DNA of 64,000 bases from contig NZ_JAKSXX010000165.1 of NCBI RefSeq assembly GCF_022829385.1, forward strand, positions 124,001 through 188,000. Direction: 5' to 3'. Source of the DNA: Methylobacterium sp. J-070. Lineage in GTDB: Bacteria > Pseudomonadota > Alphaproteobacteria > Rhizobiales > Beijerinckiaceae. Both the position numbers and the translations under genes were made by a program. Each line of letters starts with the position of its first letter. The stretch's first letter is position 1. Below are positions 28,488 to 38,441 of the stretch, piece after piece. A model generated the notes under the pieces. It made no database searches, was not told the DNA's origin, and saw only the letters and a list, made by a program, of their open reading frames with translations.

Positions 28488-29399
28488 TCAGTATCGCGCG
28501 GGCACGTGCATGTCGGCGGGGATCGGCGCGCGGATGTAGTCGGCGTTCCGCACCCGCGCCGGCAGCGAGACGGGGGGATGCTCGACCGCGCCGTAGGGGA
28601 TCTGCGCGAGAAGGTGGCTGATGCAGTTCAGCCGGGCGCGCTTCTTGTCCACGGCCTCGACCACCCACCAGGGCGCCTCGGGGATATGGGAGCGCGCGAG
28701 CATGTCCTCCTTGGCGTGGGTGTAGTCCTCCCAGCGCCGGCGGGATTCGACGTCCATCGGCGAGAGCTTCCACTGCTTCAGCGGGTCGGCGATGCGCATG
28801 TGGAAGCGCGAGGCCTGCTCCTCGTCGGTGATCGAGAACCAGTACTTCAGAAGCACGATCCCCGAGCGGACGAGCATCCGCTCGAATTCCGGCACGGAGC
28901 GGAAGAACTCCTCGACATCCGCCTCGGTGCAGAAGCCCATGACGCGCTCGACGCCGGCGCGGTTGTACCAGGACCGGTCGAACAGCACGATCTCGCCGCC
29001 GGCGGGCAGGTGGGCGACGTAGCGCTGGAAGTACCATTGCGTGCGCTCGCGCTCGCTCGGCGCGGGCAGCGCCGCCACGCGACAGACCCGCGGATTGAGA
29101 CGCTGGGTGATGCGCTTGATCACGCCGCCCTTCCCGGCCGAATCGCGCCCCTCGAACAGGACGACGACGCGCAGCCTGTTGTGCTGGACCCAGTCCTGGA
29201 GCCGGACCAGTTCATGCTGGAGGCGCAGAAGCTCGCGGAAGTAGACCCTGCGATCGAGGCCGGACGCCGTCCCGCCGTCGAGGCCGTCCAGCCGGTCCTC
29301 CTCGATGCCGAGCTCGATCTCCTCGTCGTAGCTGTCGAGGATCTCCCGGCGGATCGTCTCGACGAGGGCGGAATCGGCGCGGGTCTGATCGTCCGGCAT
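28488..29399 (-). CDS. ppk2: Polyphosphate kinase 2
   Basis: A 303-residue PPK2-family kinase that moves phosphate between polyphosphate and nucleoside diphosphates (class I type by length and single domain). Walker A lies in VVLFEGRDSAGKGGVIKRI, the lid region has ALPAPSERERTQWYFQRY, and Walker B is VLFDRSWYNRAGVERVMGF. The C-terminal SPMDVESRRRWEDYTHAKEDM is also typical. ATG 29399 is chosen since conserved acidic residues follow. It lies 78 bp downstream of tpiA on the same strand. Confidence 0.92.
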   Translation of the reverse strand: MPDDQTRADSALVETIRREILDSYDEEIELGIEEDRLDGLDGGTASGLDRRVYFRELLRLQHELVRLQDWVQHNRLRVVVLFEGRDSAGKGGVIKRITQRLNPRVCRVAALPAPSERERTQWYFQRYVAHLPAGGEIVLFDRSWYNRAGVERVMGFCTEADVEEFFRSVPEFERMLVRSGIVLLKYWFSITDEEQASRFHMRIADPLKQWKLSPMDVESRRRWEDYTHAKEDMLARSHIPEAPWWVVEAVDKKRARLNCISHLLAQIPYGAVEHPPVSLPARVRNADYIRAPIPADMHVPARY

Positions 29400-29476
29400 G
29401 GCTCGTGTCGGTCCCGGTGAAACGCGCGAGTCGTTAAGCAGGCGCGTATGACAGCCCCGAGACGTCCCGGCACGCC

Positions 29477-30238
29477 TCAGAGGTAGGCGGCGCAGATCCC
29501 CAGAAAATCCTCGGCGACGAGGCTGGCGCCGCCGACGAGGGCGCCGTCGACGTTGTCCACCGACAGGAGCTCCCGGGCATTCCCGGGCTTCACCGAGCCG
29601 CCGTAGAGGATGCGGATCTTCTGCGCCTCGTCGCCCACGAGCTTGTCGAGCATCTCCCGGAGCGACGCGTGGACCTCGGCGATGTCGCGCGGCGTCGGGG
29701 TGCGGCCCGAACCGATCGCCCAGACCGGCTCGTAGGCGATCACCGTGTCGGCCGCGGTCGCGCCCTTCGGCAGGCCGATGGCGAGCTGGGCGCGGACGAT
29801 GTCCAGGGCGCGCCCCTGCTCGCGCTCCTCGATGGTCTCGCCCACGCAGATGATGCCGCACAGGCCGGCGCGGCGGGCGCCGAGCGCCTTGGCGTGGACG
29901 CCGTCGTCGGTCTCGTGGTGGTAGGCCCGGCGCTCGGAATGGCCGACGATCACGTATCGCGCGCCGAGGTCGGCGAGCATCTCGGCCGAGATCGAGCCGG
30001 TGAAGGCGCCGCTCGGGCGGGCGTGCAGGTTCTGGCCGCCGATGGCGATGGGCGAGCCGGCAGCCGCGGTCACGCAGGCGCTGATCAGCGTCGCGGGCGG
30101 GCAGATCAGCACGTCGATGTGGGCGGCCAGCTCCGGCGGGAGGCGATCGCGGATCGTCTCGACCACCTGGATCGACGCCCGCGTGCCGTTCATCTTCCAG
30201 TTGCCGGCAACCAGTGGCCTGCGCCCCGACTGCGTCAT
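29477..30238 (-). CDS. tpiA: Triose-phosphate isomerase
   Basis: A 253-residue TIM barrel that interconverts glyceraldehyde-3-phosphate and dihydroxyacetone phosphate. It has the N-terminal substrate lysine in LVAGNWKMNGTRASI, the catalytic His in YVIGHSERRAYHHE, the catalytic Glu in VIAYEPVWAIGSGRTPTP, and the phosphate-binding RILYGGSVKPGNA and GALVGGASL loops. Length is normal. It is divergent from ppiD, a common order in Rhizobiales. Confidence 0.97.
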   Translation of the reverse strand: MTQSGRRPLVAGNWKMNGTRASIQVVETIRDRLPPELAAHIDVLICPPATLISACVTAAAGSPIAIGGQNLHARPSGAFTGSISAEMLADLGARYVIVGHSERRAYHHETDDGVHAKALGARRAGLCGIICVGETIEEREQGRALDIVRAQLAIGLPKGATAADTVIAYEPVWAIGSGRTPTPRDIAEVHASLREMLDKLVGDEAQKIRILYGGSVKPGNARELLSVDNVDGALVGGASLVAEDFLGICAAYL

Positions 30239-30435
30239 TCCCGCCCTCGCCCCGTCCGCGCCCGGCCCGGTCTCTCCCCAGGTCGCCGGGGCCTACCAGA
30301 GCGAGCTTGGGCGCGCAAACGGACGGCGGCGAGCGAGTCTTTGCCTGTGGACGCGAATGGTCTATCGCGGTCGGCTCTCAGGGAACGTGCCGGCCCGGCG
30401 ACGGGTCGGCCGCCGAAGGTATCCGATCACAGACC

Positions 30436-32337
30436 ATGCTTCAGGGCATCCGCAACGCCAGCCAGCACTGGCTCGGCAAGATCATCTTGACGGTCATCTT
30501 CACCCTGCTGATCGCGGGCGTGGGGATCTTCGGCGTCGAGGAGTTCTTCCGGGGCGGCACCAGCAACAACGTCGCGACCGTCGGCAGCACGCCGATCACC
30601 GCCGAACAGGTGCGCCAAGCCTATCAGAACCAGATGCAGCGCTATCAGGCGCAGCTCAAGCGCGCGCTGAGCCCCGACCAGGCGCGGATGCTCGGCCTCG
30701 ACCGGCAGGTGATGTCCCAGCTCATCACCGAGGCCGCGCTGGACCAGAAGACCCGCGACCTCGGCCTCGCGGTGCCGGACGCCGCGGTGATCCGGGCGAT
30801 CCACGACGAGAAGAGTTTCCAGAACCAGCAGGGCCAGTTCGAGCCGCAGCTCTTCTACCAGACGCTGCAGCGGGCGGGCCTGAACGAGGGCATGTTCGTG
30901 CGCGAGCAGCGCTCGGTCATCGCCCGGCTGCAACTCGCCGAAGCCGTGTCGTCCGATCTGCACGTCCCCGCGGCGATGCGCGAGGCCGTCCATCGCTACA
31001 CCACCGAGCGCCGCGCCGCCGCCTACCTGATGCTGACGCCCTCGACGGCCGGCCAGATCCCGGACCCGACCGACGACGAGCTGAAGACCTGGTACGAGGC
31101 GAACAAGTCCGGCTTCCGCGCGCCCGAATACCGGTCGGCCAATCTCCTGGTGGTCGATCCGGGGGCGATGGCCAAGCCCGATGCGATCAGCGACGCCGAC
31201 GCCCGGGCCGCCTACGGGCTGAACAAGGACCGCTACGGCGCCCCCGAGAAGCGCACGATCCAGCAGATCGTCTTCCCCGACGCGGGCGCCGCCGAGGCCG
31301 CCCGCAAGGCGATCGAGGACGGGTCCAAGACCTTCGAGGCGGTCGCGGCGGAGCGGGGGACGGACGACAAGGACCTCACGCTGGGCACGCTGACCAAGAG
31401 CGAATTGTTCGACAAGGCCGTGGCCGAGGCGGCCTTCGCGCTGCCGGAGGGGGGCGTGAGCCAGCCGGTCCAGGGCCGGTTCGGCACGGTGCTCCTGCGG
31501 GTGACCAAGATCGAGCCCGGAACGGTGAAGCCGTTCGAGGAGGTCGCGGGGGAGATCCGCAAGGGGCTCGCCCTCGCCCGCGCCCGCGACGCCCTGGAGA
31601 CGACGCGCGACGCCATCGAGGACCAGCGGGCCGGGGCCAAGCCGCTCACCGACATCGCCGCCGAACGCGGCCTGAAGCTCGTGAGCGTGAAGGCGGTCGA
31701 CCCCCAGGGCAAGGATCCGGAGGGTCGGAAGGTCGCCGACATCCCCGATCCGGACACCACCCTGCCGGCGCTGTTCCGCGGGGAGATCGGCGGCGACAAC
31801 GAGCCGCTGCGCACCAAGGCCGGCGGCTACGTCTGGTACGACGTCACCAACATCGACCCCGCGCACGACAAGCCCCTCGATCAGGTCAAGGACGGCGTGA
31901 AGGCCGGCTGGACCGCCGCGGAGATCGCCAAGCGCCTCCAGGCCAAGGGCCGCGAACTGGCCGAGAAGCTCAATGCCGGCGAGACGATCGAGGCGGTCGC
32001 CAAGGAGGGCGGGGTCAACCCGCAGGAGGCGCAGGATCTATCGCGCAACCAGTCCAAGGACATGCTGACCACCGACGCCGTGAACCTGATCTTCGCGACC
32101 CAGGTGGGCAAGGCCGGCACCGCGGCGGCGGCCGATTCCCGGGCGGTGTTTAAGGTCACGGCCGCCACGATGCCGGCCTTCGTGGCCGACAGCCCGAGCG
32201 ACCGGACGATCACGCAGAGCTTCCAGGCCGCGCTCGCCGACGACGTGCTGTCCCAGTACATCGGCGAGGTTCAGAAGAATGCCGGCGTCAAGGTCGACGC
32301 GGCGGCCCTGCGCCGCGTGCTGGGCGGCGAGTACTGA
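30436..32337 (+). CDS. PpiD-like peptidylprolyl isomerase (SurA_N / parvulin domains)
   Basis: A 633-residue inner-membrane-anchored chaperone. One N-terminal helix (LGKIILTVIFTLLIAGVGIFG, about 13-33) is followed by a SurA_N-like helical region and a central parvulin PPIase domain (about 270-380; IQQIVFPDAGAAEAARKAIEDG, LTKSELFDKAVAEAAFAL, VQGRFGTVLLRVTKIEPG). The parvulin core is followed by a long periplasmic helical tail. It should help fold exported outer-membrane proteins. trpE begins 3 bp after its stop, so the two are probably co-transcribed. Confidence 0.88.
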   Translation: MLQGIRNASQHWLGKIILTVIFTLLIAGVGIFGVEEFFRGGTSNNVATVGSTPITAEQVRQAYQNQMQRYQAQLKRALSPDQARMLGLDRQVMSQLITEAALDQKTRDLGLAVPDAAVIRAIHDEKSFQNQQGQFEPQLFYQTLQRAGLNEGMFVREQRSVIARLQLAEAVSSDLHVPAAMREAVHRYTTERRAAAYLMLTPSTAGQIPDPTDDELKTWYEANKSGFRAPEYRSANLLVVDPGAMAKPDAISDADARAAYGLNKDRYGAPEKRTIQQIVFPDAGAAEAARKAIEDGSKTFEAVAAERGTDDKDLTLGTLTKSELFDKAVAEAAFALPEGGVSQPVQGRFGTVLLRVTKIEPGTVKPFEEVAGEIRKGLALARARDALETTRDAIEDQRAGAKPLTDIAAERGLKLVSVKAVDPQGKDPEGRKVADIPDPDTTLPALFRGEIGGDNEPLRTKAGGYVWYDVTNIDPAHDKPLDQVKDGVKAGWTAAEIAKRLQAKGRELAEKLNAGETIEAVAKEGGVNPQEAQDLSRNQSKDMLTTDAVNLIFATQVGKAGTAAAADSRAVFKVTAATMPAFVADSPSDRTITQSFQAALADDVLSQYIGEVQKNAGVKVDAAALRRVLGGEY

Positions 32338-32340
32338 CGC

Positions 32341-33861
32341 ATGGCCGACGCGCCCGACTACGCGGCTTTCGCGGCACGCTACGAAGCCGGCCAGCCGAGT
32401 CTCGTCGCGCTGACCCTCGTCGCCGACCTCGAGACGCCGGTCGCGGCGTTCCTGAAGCTGCGCGCCCGGCACGAGGGCCCCGCCTTCCTGCTGGAATCGG
32501 TCGAAGGCGGTGCGGTGCGCGGCCGCTACTCGATGATCGGGCTCGATCCGGACCTGGTCTGGCGCTGCCGGGACGGGGCGCCGGCCATCGCGCGCGGCGC
32601 CGATCTGGATCGGTTCGAGCCCGACGACCGGCCGCCGCTGGCGAGCCTGCGGGCGCTGATCGCCGAGAGCGCCATCGGCGACGCGGCGGAGGCGGATCTG
32701 CCGCCGATGGCCGCCGGGCTGTTCGGCTATCTCGGGTACGACATGGTCCGCGCCATGGAGCGGCTTCCGGAGCCGAACCCCGATCCGCTGGGCGTGCCGG
32801 ACGCGATCCTGATCCGGCCGCGGGTGATGGTGGTGTTCGATGCCGTCCGCGACCTGATCACGGTGGTCTCACCGGTGCGGGCGGCGGCGGGCGTCCCGGC
32901 CCGCGCGGCCTACGAGACCGCGCTCCAGCGCCTCGACCGGGTGGCGCAGACCCTGGAAGGACCGCTGCCGATCGAGGCCCGGATCGACCTCGCCGCGGTG
33001 GCGCATCCCGAGCCGGTCTCGAACACCGCGCCGGAGGCGTTCTCCGACCTCGTGGCGCGGGCCAAGGAGTACATCGTCGCGGGGGACGTGTTCCAGGTCG
33101 TGCTGTCCCAGCGCTTCTCGGCCCCGTTCACGCTGCCGGCCTTCAGCTTGTACCGTTCGCTCCGGCGCACGAATCCGGCGCCGTTCCTGTGCTACCTCGA
33201 CTTCCAATCCTTCCAGATCGTCTGCTCCTCGCCGGAGATCCTGGTGCGGGTGCGTGAGGGCACCGTCACGGTCCGGCCCATCGCGGGCACCCGCCGCCGC
33301 GGGACGACCCCGGCCGAAGATGCGGCGCTCGCCGAGGAGCTGCTCGCCGATCCCAAGGAGCGGGCCGAGCACCTGATGCTGCTCGACCTCGGCCGCAACG
33401 ATGCCGGCCGCGTCTCGCGGATCGGCAGCGTGCGGGTGACGGATTCGTTCTTCATCGAGCGCTACAGCCACGTGATGCACATCGTGTCGAACGTCGAGGG
33501 CGACCTCGATCCCCGGCACGATCCCCTCGACGCCCTGGCAGCGGGTTTCCCGGCCGGCACCGTCTCGGGTGCGCCCAAGGTGCGGGCCATGGAGATCATC
33601 GACGAGCTGGAGCACGAGAAGCGCGGTCCCTATGCCGGCTGCATCGGCTATTTCGGGGCCCGGGGCGAGATGGACACCTGCATCGTCCTGCGCACCGCCG
33701 TGGTGAAGGACGGGCGGATGCACGTCCAGGCCGGCGCCGGGATCGTGTACGACTCGGATCCGGCCTCCGAGCAGCAGGAATGCGTCAACAAGGCCAAGGC
33801 GCTGTTCCGGGCAGCGGAAGAAGCGGTGCGGTTCGCCGCGCAGGCGAAGCGCGGGCAGTAG
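32341..33861 (+). CDS. trpE: Anthranilate synthase component I
   Basis: A 506-residue chorismate-binding enzyme that makes anthranilate with TrpG. The N-terminal LLESVEGGAVRGRYSMIG region is the feedback (Trp) site with the conserved ES. The catalytic part shows PIAGTRRRG, ERAEHLMLLDLGRNDAGRVSRIG, YSHVMHIVSNVEGDL, AAGFPAGTVSGAPKVRAMEIIDELE and GIVYDSDPASEQQECVNKA. It follows ppiD at 3 bp, with no room for an attenuator, and is separated from trpG by a 268-bp gap holding a repeat. Confidence 0.96.
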   Translation: MADAPDYAAFAARYEAGQPSLVALTLVADLETPVAAFLKLRARHEGPAFLLESVEGGAVRGRYSMIGLDPDLVWRCRDGAPAIARGADLDRFEPDDRPPLASLRALIAESAIGDAAEADLPPMAAGLFGYLGYDMVRAMERLPEPNPDPLGVPDAILIRPRVMVVFDAVRDLITVVSPVRAAAGVPARAAYETALQRLDRVAQTLEGPLPIEARIDLAAVAHPEPVSNTAPEAFSDLVARAKEYIVAGDVFQVVLSQRFSAPFTLPAFSLYRSLRRTNPAPFLCYLDFQSFQIVCSSPEILVRVREGTVTVRPIAGTRRRGTTPAEDAALAEELLADPKERAEHLMLLDLGRNDAGRVSRIGSVRVTDSFFIERYSHVMHIVSNVEGDLDPRHDPLDALAAGFPAGTVSGAPKVRAMEIIDELEHEKRGPYAGCIGYFGARGEMDTCIVLRTAVVKDGRMHVQAGAGIVYDSDPASEQQECVNKAKALFRAAEEAVRFAAQAKRGQ

Positions 33862-33986
33862 GACGCTGGCTGTCGAGCCGCTTTGCGGCCCGTTCTTGCG
33901 CTGCATCCCTGTTCAGGTTCCGCTGCCGCTCTTCCTAGCCTGGAGAAGGGCCGAGGCGAACAGATCACGCGGGCCTTTCCCTGGCG

Positions 33987-34029
33987 CATGCAGCGAATGC
34001 GGAATGCGACCCGGGACCGAGCACACGAA
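33987..34029 (+). repeat. Dispersed palindromic repeat, copy C
   Basis: GCGCATGCAGCGAATGCGGA and the following bases through GGGACCGAGCAC match copy B at 28342-28393 (reverse strand) with two differences in a 41-bp core. It lies in the trpE-trpG gap, so it may sit within the trp transcript. Confidence 0.75.
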
Positions 34030-34129
34030 TCGCTGCAAAGCGGCGCGTTACAAACCCCAGACACGCGGCATGGTTGACCGCTTGGTCCCGAGCCGTCACA
34101 TCGCCCCCATGCCCGAGCGTGCTGCCGCG

Positions 34130-34744
34130 ATGTCCAACGTCCTCGTCATCGACAACTACGATTCCTTCACGTGGAATCTCGTGCATCTGATCGGCCCGCT
34201 CTGCGGTGCCATCGAGGTCGCCCGCAACGACGCGCTCACCATCGCGGAGATCCGCGCCAAGGCGCCGGACGCGATCGTGCTCTCGCCCGGCCCCTGCACG
34301 CCGAACGAGGCCGGCATCTGCCTCGATGTCGTGCGCGACCTCTCTGAGGAGATCCCGATCTTCGGCGTCTGCCTCGGCCTCCAGGCGATCGGGCAGGCCT
34401 TCGGGGGCGCGGTGGTGCGGGCGCCCCTGCCGCTGCACGGCAAGGTCTCCACCATTCGGCACGGGGCGCGCGGCCTGTTCCGCGGCCTGAACGACAGCTT
34501 CGACGCGACGCGCTACCATTCCCTGGTGGTCGATCGCGCGACCTGCCCGAGCGCACTGACGGTCACCGCCGAGGCGGACGGGCTGATCATGGGCCTGGAG
34601 CACGCCGACCGGCCGCTCCACGGGGTCCAGTTCCATCCGGAGAGCATCCGCTCGCAGCACGGCACGGAGATCGTGAAGAACTTCCTGGATCTCGCCGCCG
34701 CCTGGAACGCGGCGCGTGACACGGCCCGCTCCGACGTGCATTGA
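34130..34744 (+). CDS. trpG: Anthranilate synthase component II (glutamine amidotransferase)
   Basis: A 204-residue class I amidotransferase giving ammonia to TrpE. It starts MSNVLVIDNYDSFTWNLVHL, with LSPGPCTPNEAGI, the nucleophile Cys in IFGVCLGLQAIGQAFGG, and the His-Glu pair in GVQFHPESIRSQHG. ATG 34130 fits the family start; an in-frame ATG at 34109 would add seven residues. trpD follows 35 bp later (or overlaps if its TTG start is used). Confidence 0.95.
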   Translation: MSNVLVIDNYDSFTWNLVHLIGPLCGAIEVARNDALTIAEIRAKAPDAIVLSPGPCTPNEAGICLDVVRDLSEEIPIFGVCLGLQAIGQAFGGAVVRAPLPLHGKVSTIRHGARGLFRGLNDSFDATRYHSLVVDRATCPSALTVTAEADGLIMGLEHADRPLHGVQFHPESIRSQHGTEIVKNFLDLAAAWNAARDTARSDVH

Positions 34745-34779
34745 CGGCTGAAGGCCGGGGCGGCCCTCCGTCAGAAGTC

Positions 34780-35817
34780 ATGGATCGTTTCAGACCCCAT
34801 CTCGCGAAAGTCGCCGGGGGCGTCGCCCTCGACCGGGCCGAGGCACGCGCCGCCTTCGACGACCTGCTGTCCGGCGAGGTGACTCCGGTCCAGGCCGGCG
34901 CCTTCCTGACAGCCCTCAAGGTGCGCGGCGAGACCGTCGCGGAGATCGTCGGCGCCGCCGAGGCCATGCGGTCGCGCATGACGCGGGTGGCGGCCCCCGA
35001 GGGCGCCGTCGACGTGGTCGGCACCGGCGGCGACCATTCCGGCAGCGTGAACGTCTCGACGCTGGCGGCCATCGTGGTCGCGGCCTGCGGGGTGCCGGTG
35101 GCCAAGCACGGCAACCGCGCCGCGACCTCGCGCTCCGGCGCCGCCGACGTGCTCGCCGCCCTCGGCGTACGGCTCGGGCTCGACGCCGCCGCGCAGGCGC
35201 GCTGCCTCGATGCCGCCGGCCTCTGCTTCCTGTTCGCCCAGGCCCACCATCCGGCCATGCGCCACGTGGCATCGGTGCGCTCGGAACTGCCGGTGCGGAC
35301 GATCTTCAACCTGCTGGGCCCGCTCAGCAATCCGGCGGGCGTCGCCTATCAGCTCTTCGGCGTGGCCCAGGAGGCGCTGGCCGAGCCGCTGACGCGGGTC
35401 CTGGCGGAACTCGGCAGTCGCCGGGTCTGGACCGTCCACGGCTCCGACGGGCTCGACGAGATCACCGTGACCGGCCCGACCCGGGTCGTCGCCCTGGACG
35501 ACGGCCGGATCTCCCGCTTCACCATCGATCCGCTGGAGCTGGGGCTGCCCCTGCGCGCCCCCGAGGAGCTGCGCGGTGGCGATCCGGCGGACAACGCCCG
35601 GGCGCTCGAAGCGGTGCTCTCGGGGGCACGCAACGCCTACCGCGACATCGCGGTCCTCAACGCGGCGGCTGCACTCGTCGTCGCGGGGGCGACGTCGGCG
35701 CTGGCGGACGGGCTCGCGCGGGCGCAGGATGCCGTGGATACCGGGGCGGCCCGGGCGACGCTCGCCCGCCTCGTGCAGGCCTCGAACGACCACTCCCACG
35801 AGCAGGAGGGCCGATGA
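34780..35817 (+). CDS. trpD: Anthranilate phosphoribosyltransferase
   Basis: A 345-residue enzyme joining anthranilate to PRPP. Hallmarks are [24 protein letters not shown], the PRPP loop [79 protein letters not shown] and [13 protein letters not shown] 34780 is used; a TTG at 34741, overlapping the trpG stop, would add 13 residues. It overlaps trpC as ATGA. Confidence 0.96.
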   Translation: MDRFRPHLAKVAGGVALDRAEARAAFDDLLSGEVTPVQAGAFLTALKVRGETVAEIVGAAEAMRSRMTRVAAPEGAVDVVGTGGDHSGSVNVSTLAAIVVAACGVPVAKHGNRAATSRSGAADVLAALGVRLGLDAAAQARCLDAAGLCFLFAQAHHPAMRHVASVRSELPVRTIFNLLGPLSNPAGVAYQLFGVAQEALAEPLTRVLAELGSRRVWTVHGSDGLDEITVTGPTRVVALDDGRISRFTIDPLELGLPLRAPEELRGGDPADNARALEAVLSGARNAYRDIAVLNAAAALVVAGATSALADGLARAQDAVDTGAARATLARLVQASNDHSHEQEGR

Positions 35818-36716
35818 GCTCGCTCACGCAAGAGGCGACGCAGGCAGCAGCCGCGGAGACGCCGCCCGAGCGGCCGAACGTGCTGGCCCGGATCGAGGCC
35901 TACAAGCGCCGCGAGATCGCCGAAGCGAAGCTGCGCGTGCCGCTGGCCAAGCTGGAGCGCCGGATCGCGCAGGCCGACCCGGTGCGCGGCTTCGCGGACG
36001 CGATCCGCGCCCACCTGGCCGCGGACCGTCCGGCGCTCATCGCCGAGATCAAGAAGGCCTCGCCGTCGAAGGGCCTGATCCGAGCCGATTTCGATCCCGC
36101 CACCCTGGCGGCGGCCTACGAGGCCGGGGGCGCCAGCTGCCTCTCGGTGCTCACCGACGAGCCCTCGTTCCAGGGGCGGCCGGACTATCTCACCGCGGCG
36201 CGCGCCGCCTGCGCGCTGCCGGTCCTGCGCAAGGATTTCCTGTTCGAGCCCTACCAGGTCTACGAGGCCCGGGCCTGGGGGGCGGACTGCGTCCTCGCCA
36301 TCATGGCCTGCCTCGACGACGACGAGGCCGTGGCTCTGGTGGAGACGGCGCACCTCCTCGGCATGGACGTCCTGGTCGAGGTGCACGACGAGGCCGAACT
36401 CAAGCGCGCCATTCCCCTGGGCACGGCGCTGATCGGGATCAACAACCGCAACCTCAAGACCTTCGAGGTGTCGTTCGAGACCGCGATCCGGCTCAGCCCC
36501 GGCATCCCCGGCGACCGCATCGCGGTGGCCGAGAGCGGCATCGGCGACCACGCCGACGTGACGCGTCTCCGGGCGAACGGCCTCGGCGTGGTGCTGGTCG
36601 GCGAGAGCCTGATGCGGCAGGCGGACGTCACGCAGGCGACCCGCACGCTGCTCTTCGGCGATGCCGAAACCAAGGGCGCCGAAGCGAAGGGCGCCAAAGC
36701 CCGGAAGAAGGGCTAG
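35814..36716 (+). CDS. trpC: Indole-3-glycerol phosphate synthase
   Basis: A 300-residue TIM barrel that closes the indole ring. It has [17 protein letters not shown], the catalytic Lys in [68 protein letters not shown] and [12 protein letters not shown]. It has about 30 residues beyond the usual length, mostly a Lys/Ala/Gly-rich C-terminal tail ([14 protein letters not shown]) of unknown role. moaC begins 3 bp later. Confidence 0.96.
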   Translation: MSSLTQEATQAAAAETPPERPNVLARIEAYKRREIAEAKLRVPLAKLERRIAQADPVRGFADAIRAHLAADRPALIAEIKKASPSKGLIRADFDPATLAAAYEAGGASCLSVLTDEPSFQGRPDYLTAARAACALPVLRKDFLFEPYQVYEARAWGADCVLAIMACLDDDEAVALVETAHLLGMDVLVEVHDEAELKRAIPLGTALIGINNRNLKTFEVSFETAIRLSPGIPGDRIAVAESGIGDHADVTRLRANGLGVVLVGESLMRQADVTQATRTLLFGDAETKGAEAKGAKARKKG

Positions 36717-36719
36717 GCG

Positions 36720-37211
36720 ATGCAGCCGGGCTCGACGCTCACCCATCTCGACACCAGCGGCGCGGCCAACATGGTCGACGTCACCGACAAGCCGGCCACC
36801 GACCGCACGGCCCGGGCGGAGGGCCGCATCGTGATGAGACCCGAGACCCTGGCGCTGATCCGCGAGGGCGACGCCAAGAAGGGCGACGTGATCGGCACCG
36901 CGCGCCTCGCCGGCATCATGGCGGCCAAGCGCACGCACGAGCTGATCCCCCTCTGCCACCCGCTGCTCCTCTCGAAGATACGGGTCCTGTGCGAGCCCGA
37001 CGACGCGCTGCCGGGGCTGCGCATCGCCGCCGAGGTGCGGGTCCAGGGCCCGACGGGGGTCGAGATGGAGGCGCTGACCGCGGTTTCGGTGGCGTGCCTC
37101 ACGGTCTACGACATGGTGAAGGCGGTGGATCGCGGCATGCGCATCGAGGGCATCCGCCTCACCGCCAAGGACGGCGGCCGCTCCGGCGCCTACCGGGCGC
37201 CCATGGAATGA
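36720..37211 (+). CDS. moaC: Cyclic pyranopterin monophosphate synthase MoaC
   Basis: A 163-residue enzyme of molybdenum-cofactor synthesis. TNL-like start [18 protein letters not shown], then [25 protein letters not shown] with the conserved catalytic Lys and His, [29 protein letters not shown] and the KDGGRSG end (Lys and Asp of the active site). Length is normal. Its stop overlaps moeA as ATGA. The trpC-moaC-moeA order is common in Rhizobiales. Confidence 0.97.
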   Translation: MQPGSTLTHLDTSGAANMVDVTDKPATDRTARAEGRIVMRPETLALIREGDAKKGDVIGTARLAGIMAAKRTHELIPLCHPLLLSKIRVLCEPDDALPGLRIAAEVRVQGPTGVEMEALTAVSVACLTVYDMVKAVDRGMRIEGIRLTAKDGGRSGAYRAPME

Positions 37212-38437
37212 GCGGCCTGATCCCGGTCGCGGAGGCGCTGGCCCGGGTGCTGGCGAGCGTTCCCGGACCGGTCGAGCCCGAGAGCGTGCCCCTGGCACAG
37301 GCCGCCGGGCGGACGCTGGCCGCCGACGTCGTGGCCACGCGCACCCAGCCGCCGTTCCCGGCTTCCGCCATGGACGGCTACGCGGTTCGCGGCGCCGACG
37401 CCGCGGCGACCGGGGCGAGTCTGCGCCTGATCGGGACCAGCGCGGCCGGTCACGGCTTCGCGGGTCGGATCGGGCCCGGCGAGGCGGTGCGGATCTTCAC
37501 CGGCGCGCCCGTGCCCGAGGGTGCGGACGCGATCCTGATCCAGGAGGACGCGCGCGCCGAAGGCGACACCGTACGCGTCGTGGAGCCGGTGGAGCCGAAC
37601 CGCTTCATCCGCCGCGCCGGCCTCGATTTCACCGCCGGCGAGACCCTTCTCGCGGCCGGGACCAGCCTCGATGCCCGCCGTCTCGCCCTGGCGGCGGCGG
37701 CCGGCCATCCGCGGCTCTCGGTCCGGCGCCGGCCCCGGGTGGCGATCCTCGCCACCGGGGACGAGTTGGTGGAGCCGGGCGCGACGGCCGCCTGGGACCA
37801 GATCGTCGCCTCGAACAGCCTGGCGCTCGCCGCGCTCGCCGCCGAGGCCGGGGCCGAGATCATCGACCTCGGCATCGCGGCCGACGACCACGACGCGTTG
37901 GAGGCGGCGTTTCGCAGGGCCCGGGAGGCGCGGGCCGACCTGCTGGTGACGCTCGGCGGGGCCTCGGTGGGCGACCACGACCTCGTCCAGGCGGCCCTGG
38001 CCCGGGAGGGGCTGGCACTCGGCTTCTGGCGCGTCGCGCTCCGGCCCGGCAAGCCGCTGATGCACGGCCGCCTCGGCGACATGCTGGTGATCGGGCTGCC
38101 GGGAAACCCGGTCTCATCGATCGTGTGCGGGCTGCTCTTCGTGGTTCCGGCGATCCGCGCGCTCCTGGGCGATGCCCGGGCGGGGGCCGACCACAGCGAG
38201 CCGGCGACCCTCGGCCGCGACGTGCCGGACAACGACGGCCGCGCCGACTACATGCGCGCGAGCCTCTCCGTCGAGCCGGGCCGGCTTCCAGTGGCGACGC
38301 CCGAGCAGCGGCAGGATTCCTCGATGCTGGCGGTTCTCGGGCGCGCCGAGGCGCTGCTGATCCGCGCGCCGCACGAGCCCGCGGCCCGGGCGGGCGATCC
38401 CTGCCGGATCATCCGCCTCGACCGCCGTCTGCTCTGA
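37208..38437 (+). CDS. moeA: Molybdopterin molybdotransferase MoeA
   Basis: A 409-residue enzyme that inserts molybdate into molybdopterin. It has [60 protein letters not shown], the MoCF-binding [14 protein letters not shown] and [15 protein letters not shown], and [24 protein letters not shown] 37208 follows from the ATGA overlap with moaC. It converges on a membrane-protein gene with a 4-bp gap. The lexA gene often found after moeA in relatives is not here. Confidence 0.96.
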   Translation: MSGLIPVAEALARVLASVPGPVEPESVPLAQAAGRTLAADVVATRTQPPFPASAMDGYAVRGADAAATGASLRLIGTSAAGHGFAGRIGPGEAVRIFTGAPVPEGADAILIQEDARAEGDTVRVVEPVEPNRFIRRAGLDFTAGETLLAAGTSLDARRLALAAAAGHPRLSVRRRPRVAILATGDELVEPGATAAWDQIVASNSLALAALAAEAGAEIIDLGIAADDHDALEAAFRRAREARADLLVTLGGASVGDHDLVQAALAREGLALGFWRVALRPGKPLMHGRLGDMLVIGLPGNPVSSIVCGLLFVVPAIRALLGDARAGADHSEPATLGRDVPDNDGRADYMRASLSVEPGRLPVATPEQRQDSSMLAVLGRAEALLIRAPHEPAARAGDPCRIIRLDRRLL

Positions 38438-38441
38438 CCGG

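Noticed and set aside
34741..34779. TTG 34741 as the trpD start
   Set aside because: It would overlap the trpG stop, but the added 13 residues look non-conserved and ATG 34780 matches the family start.
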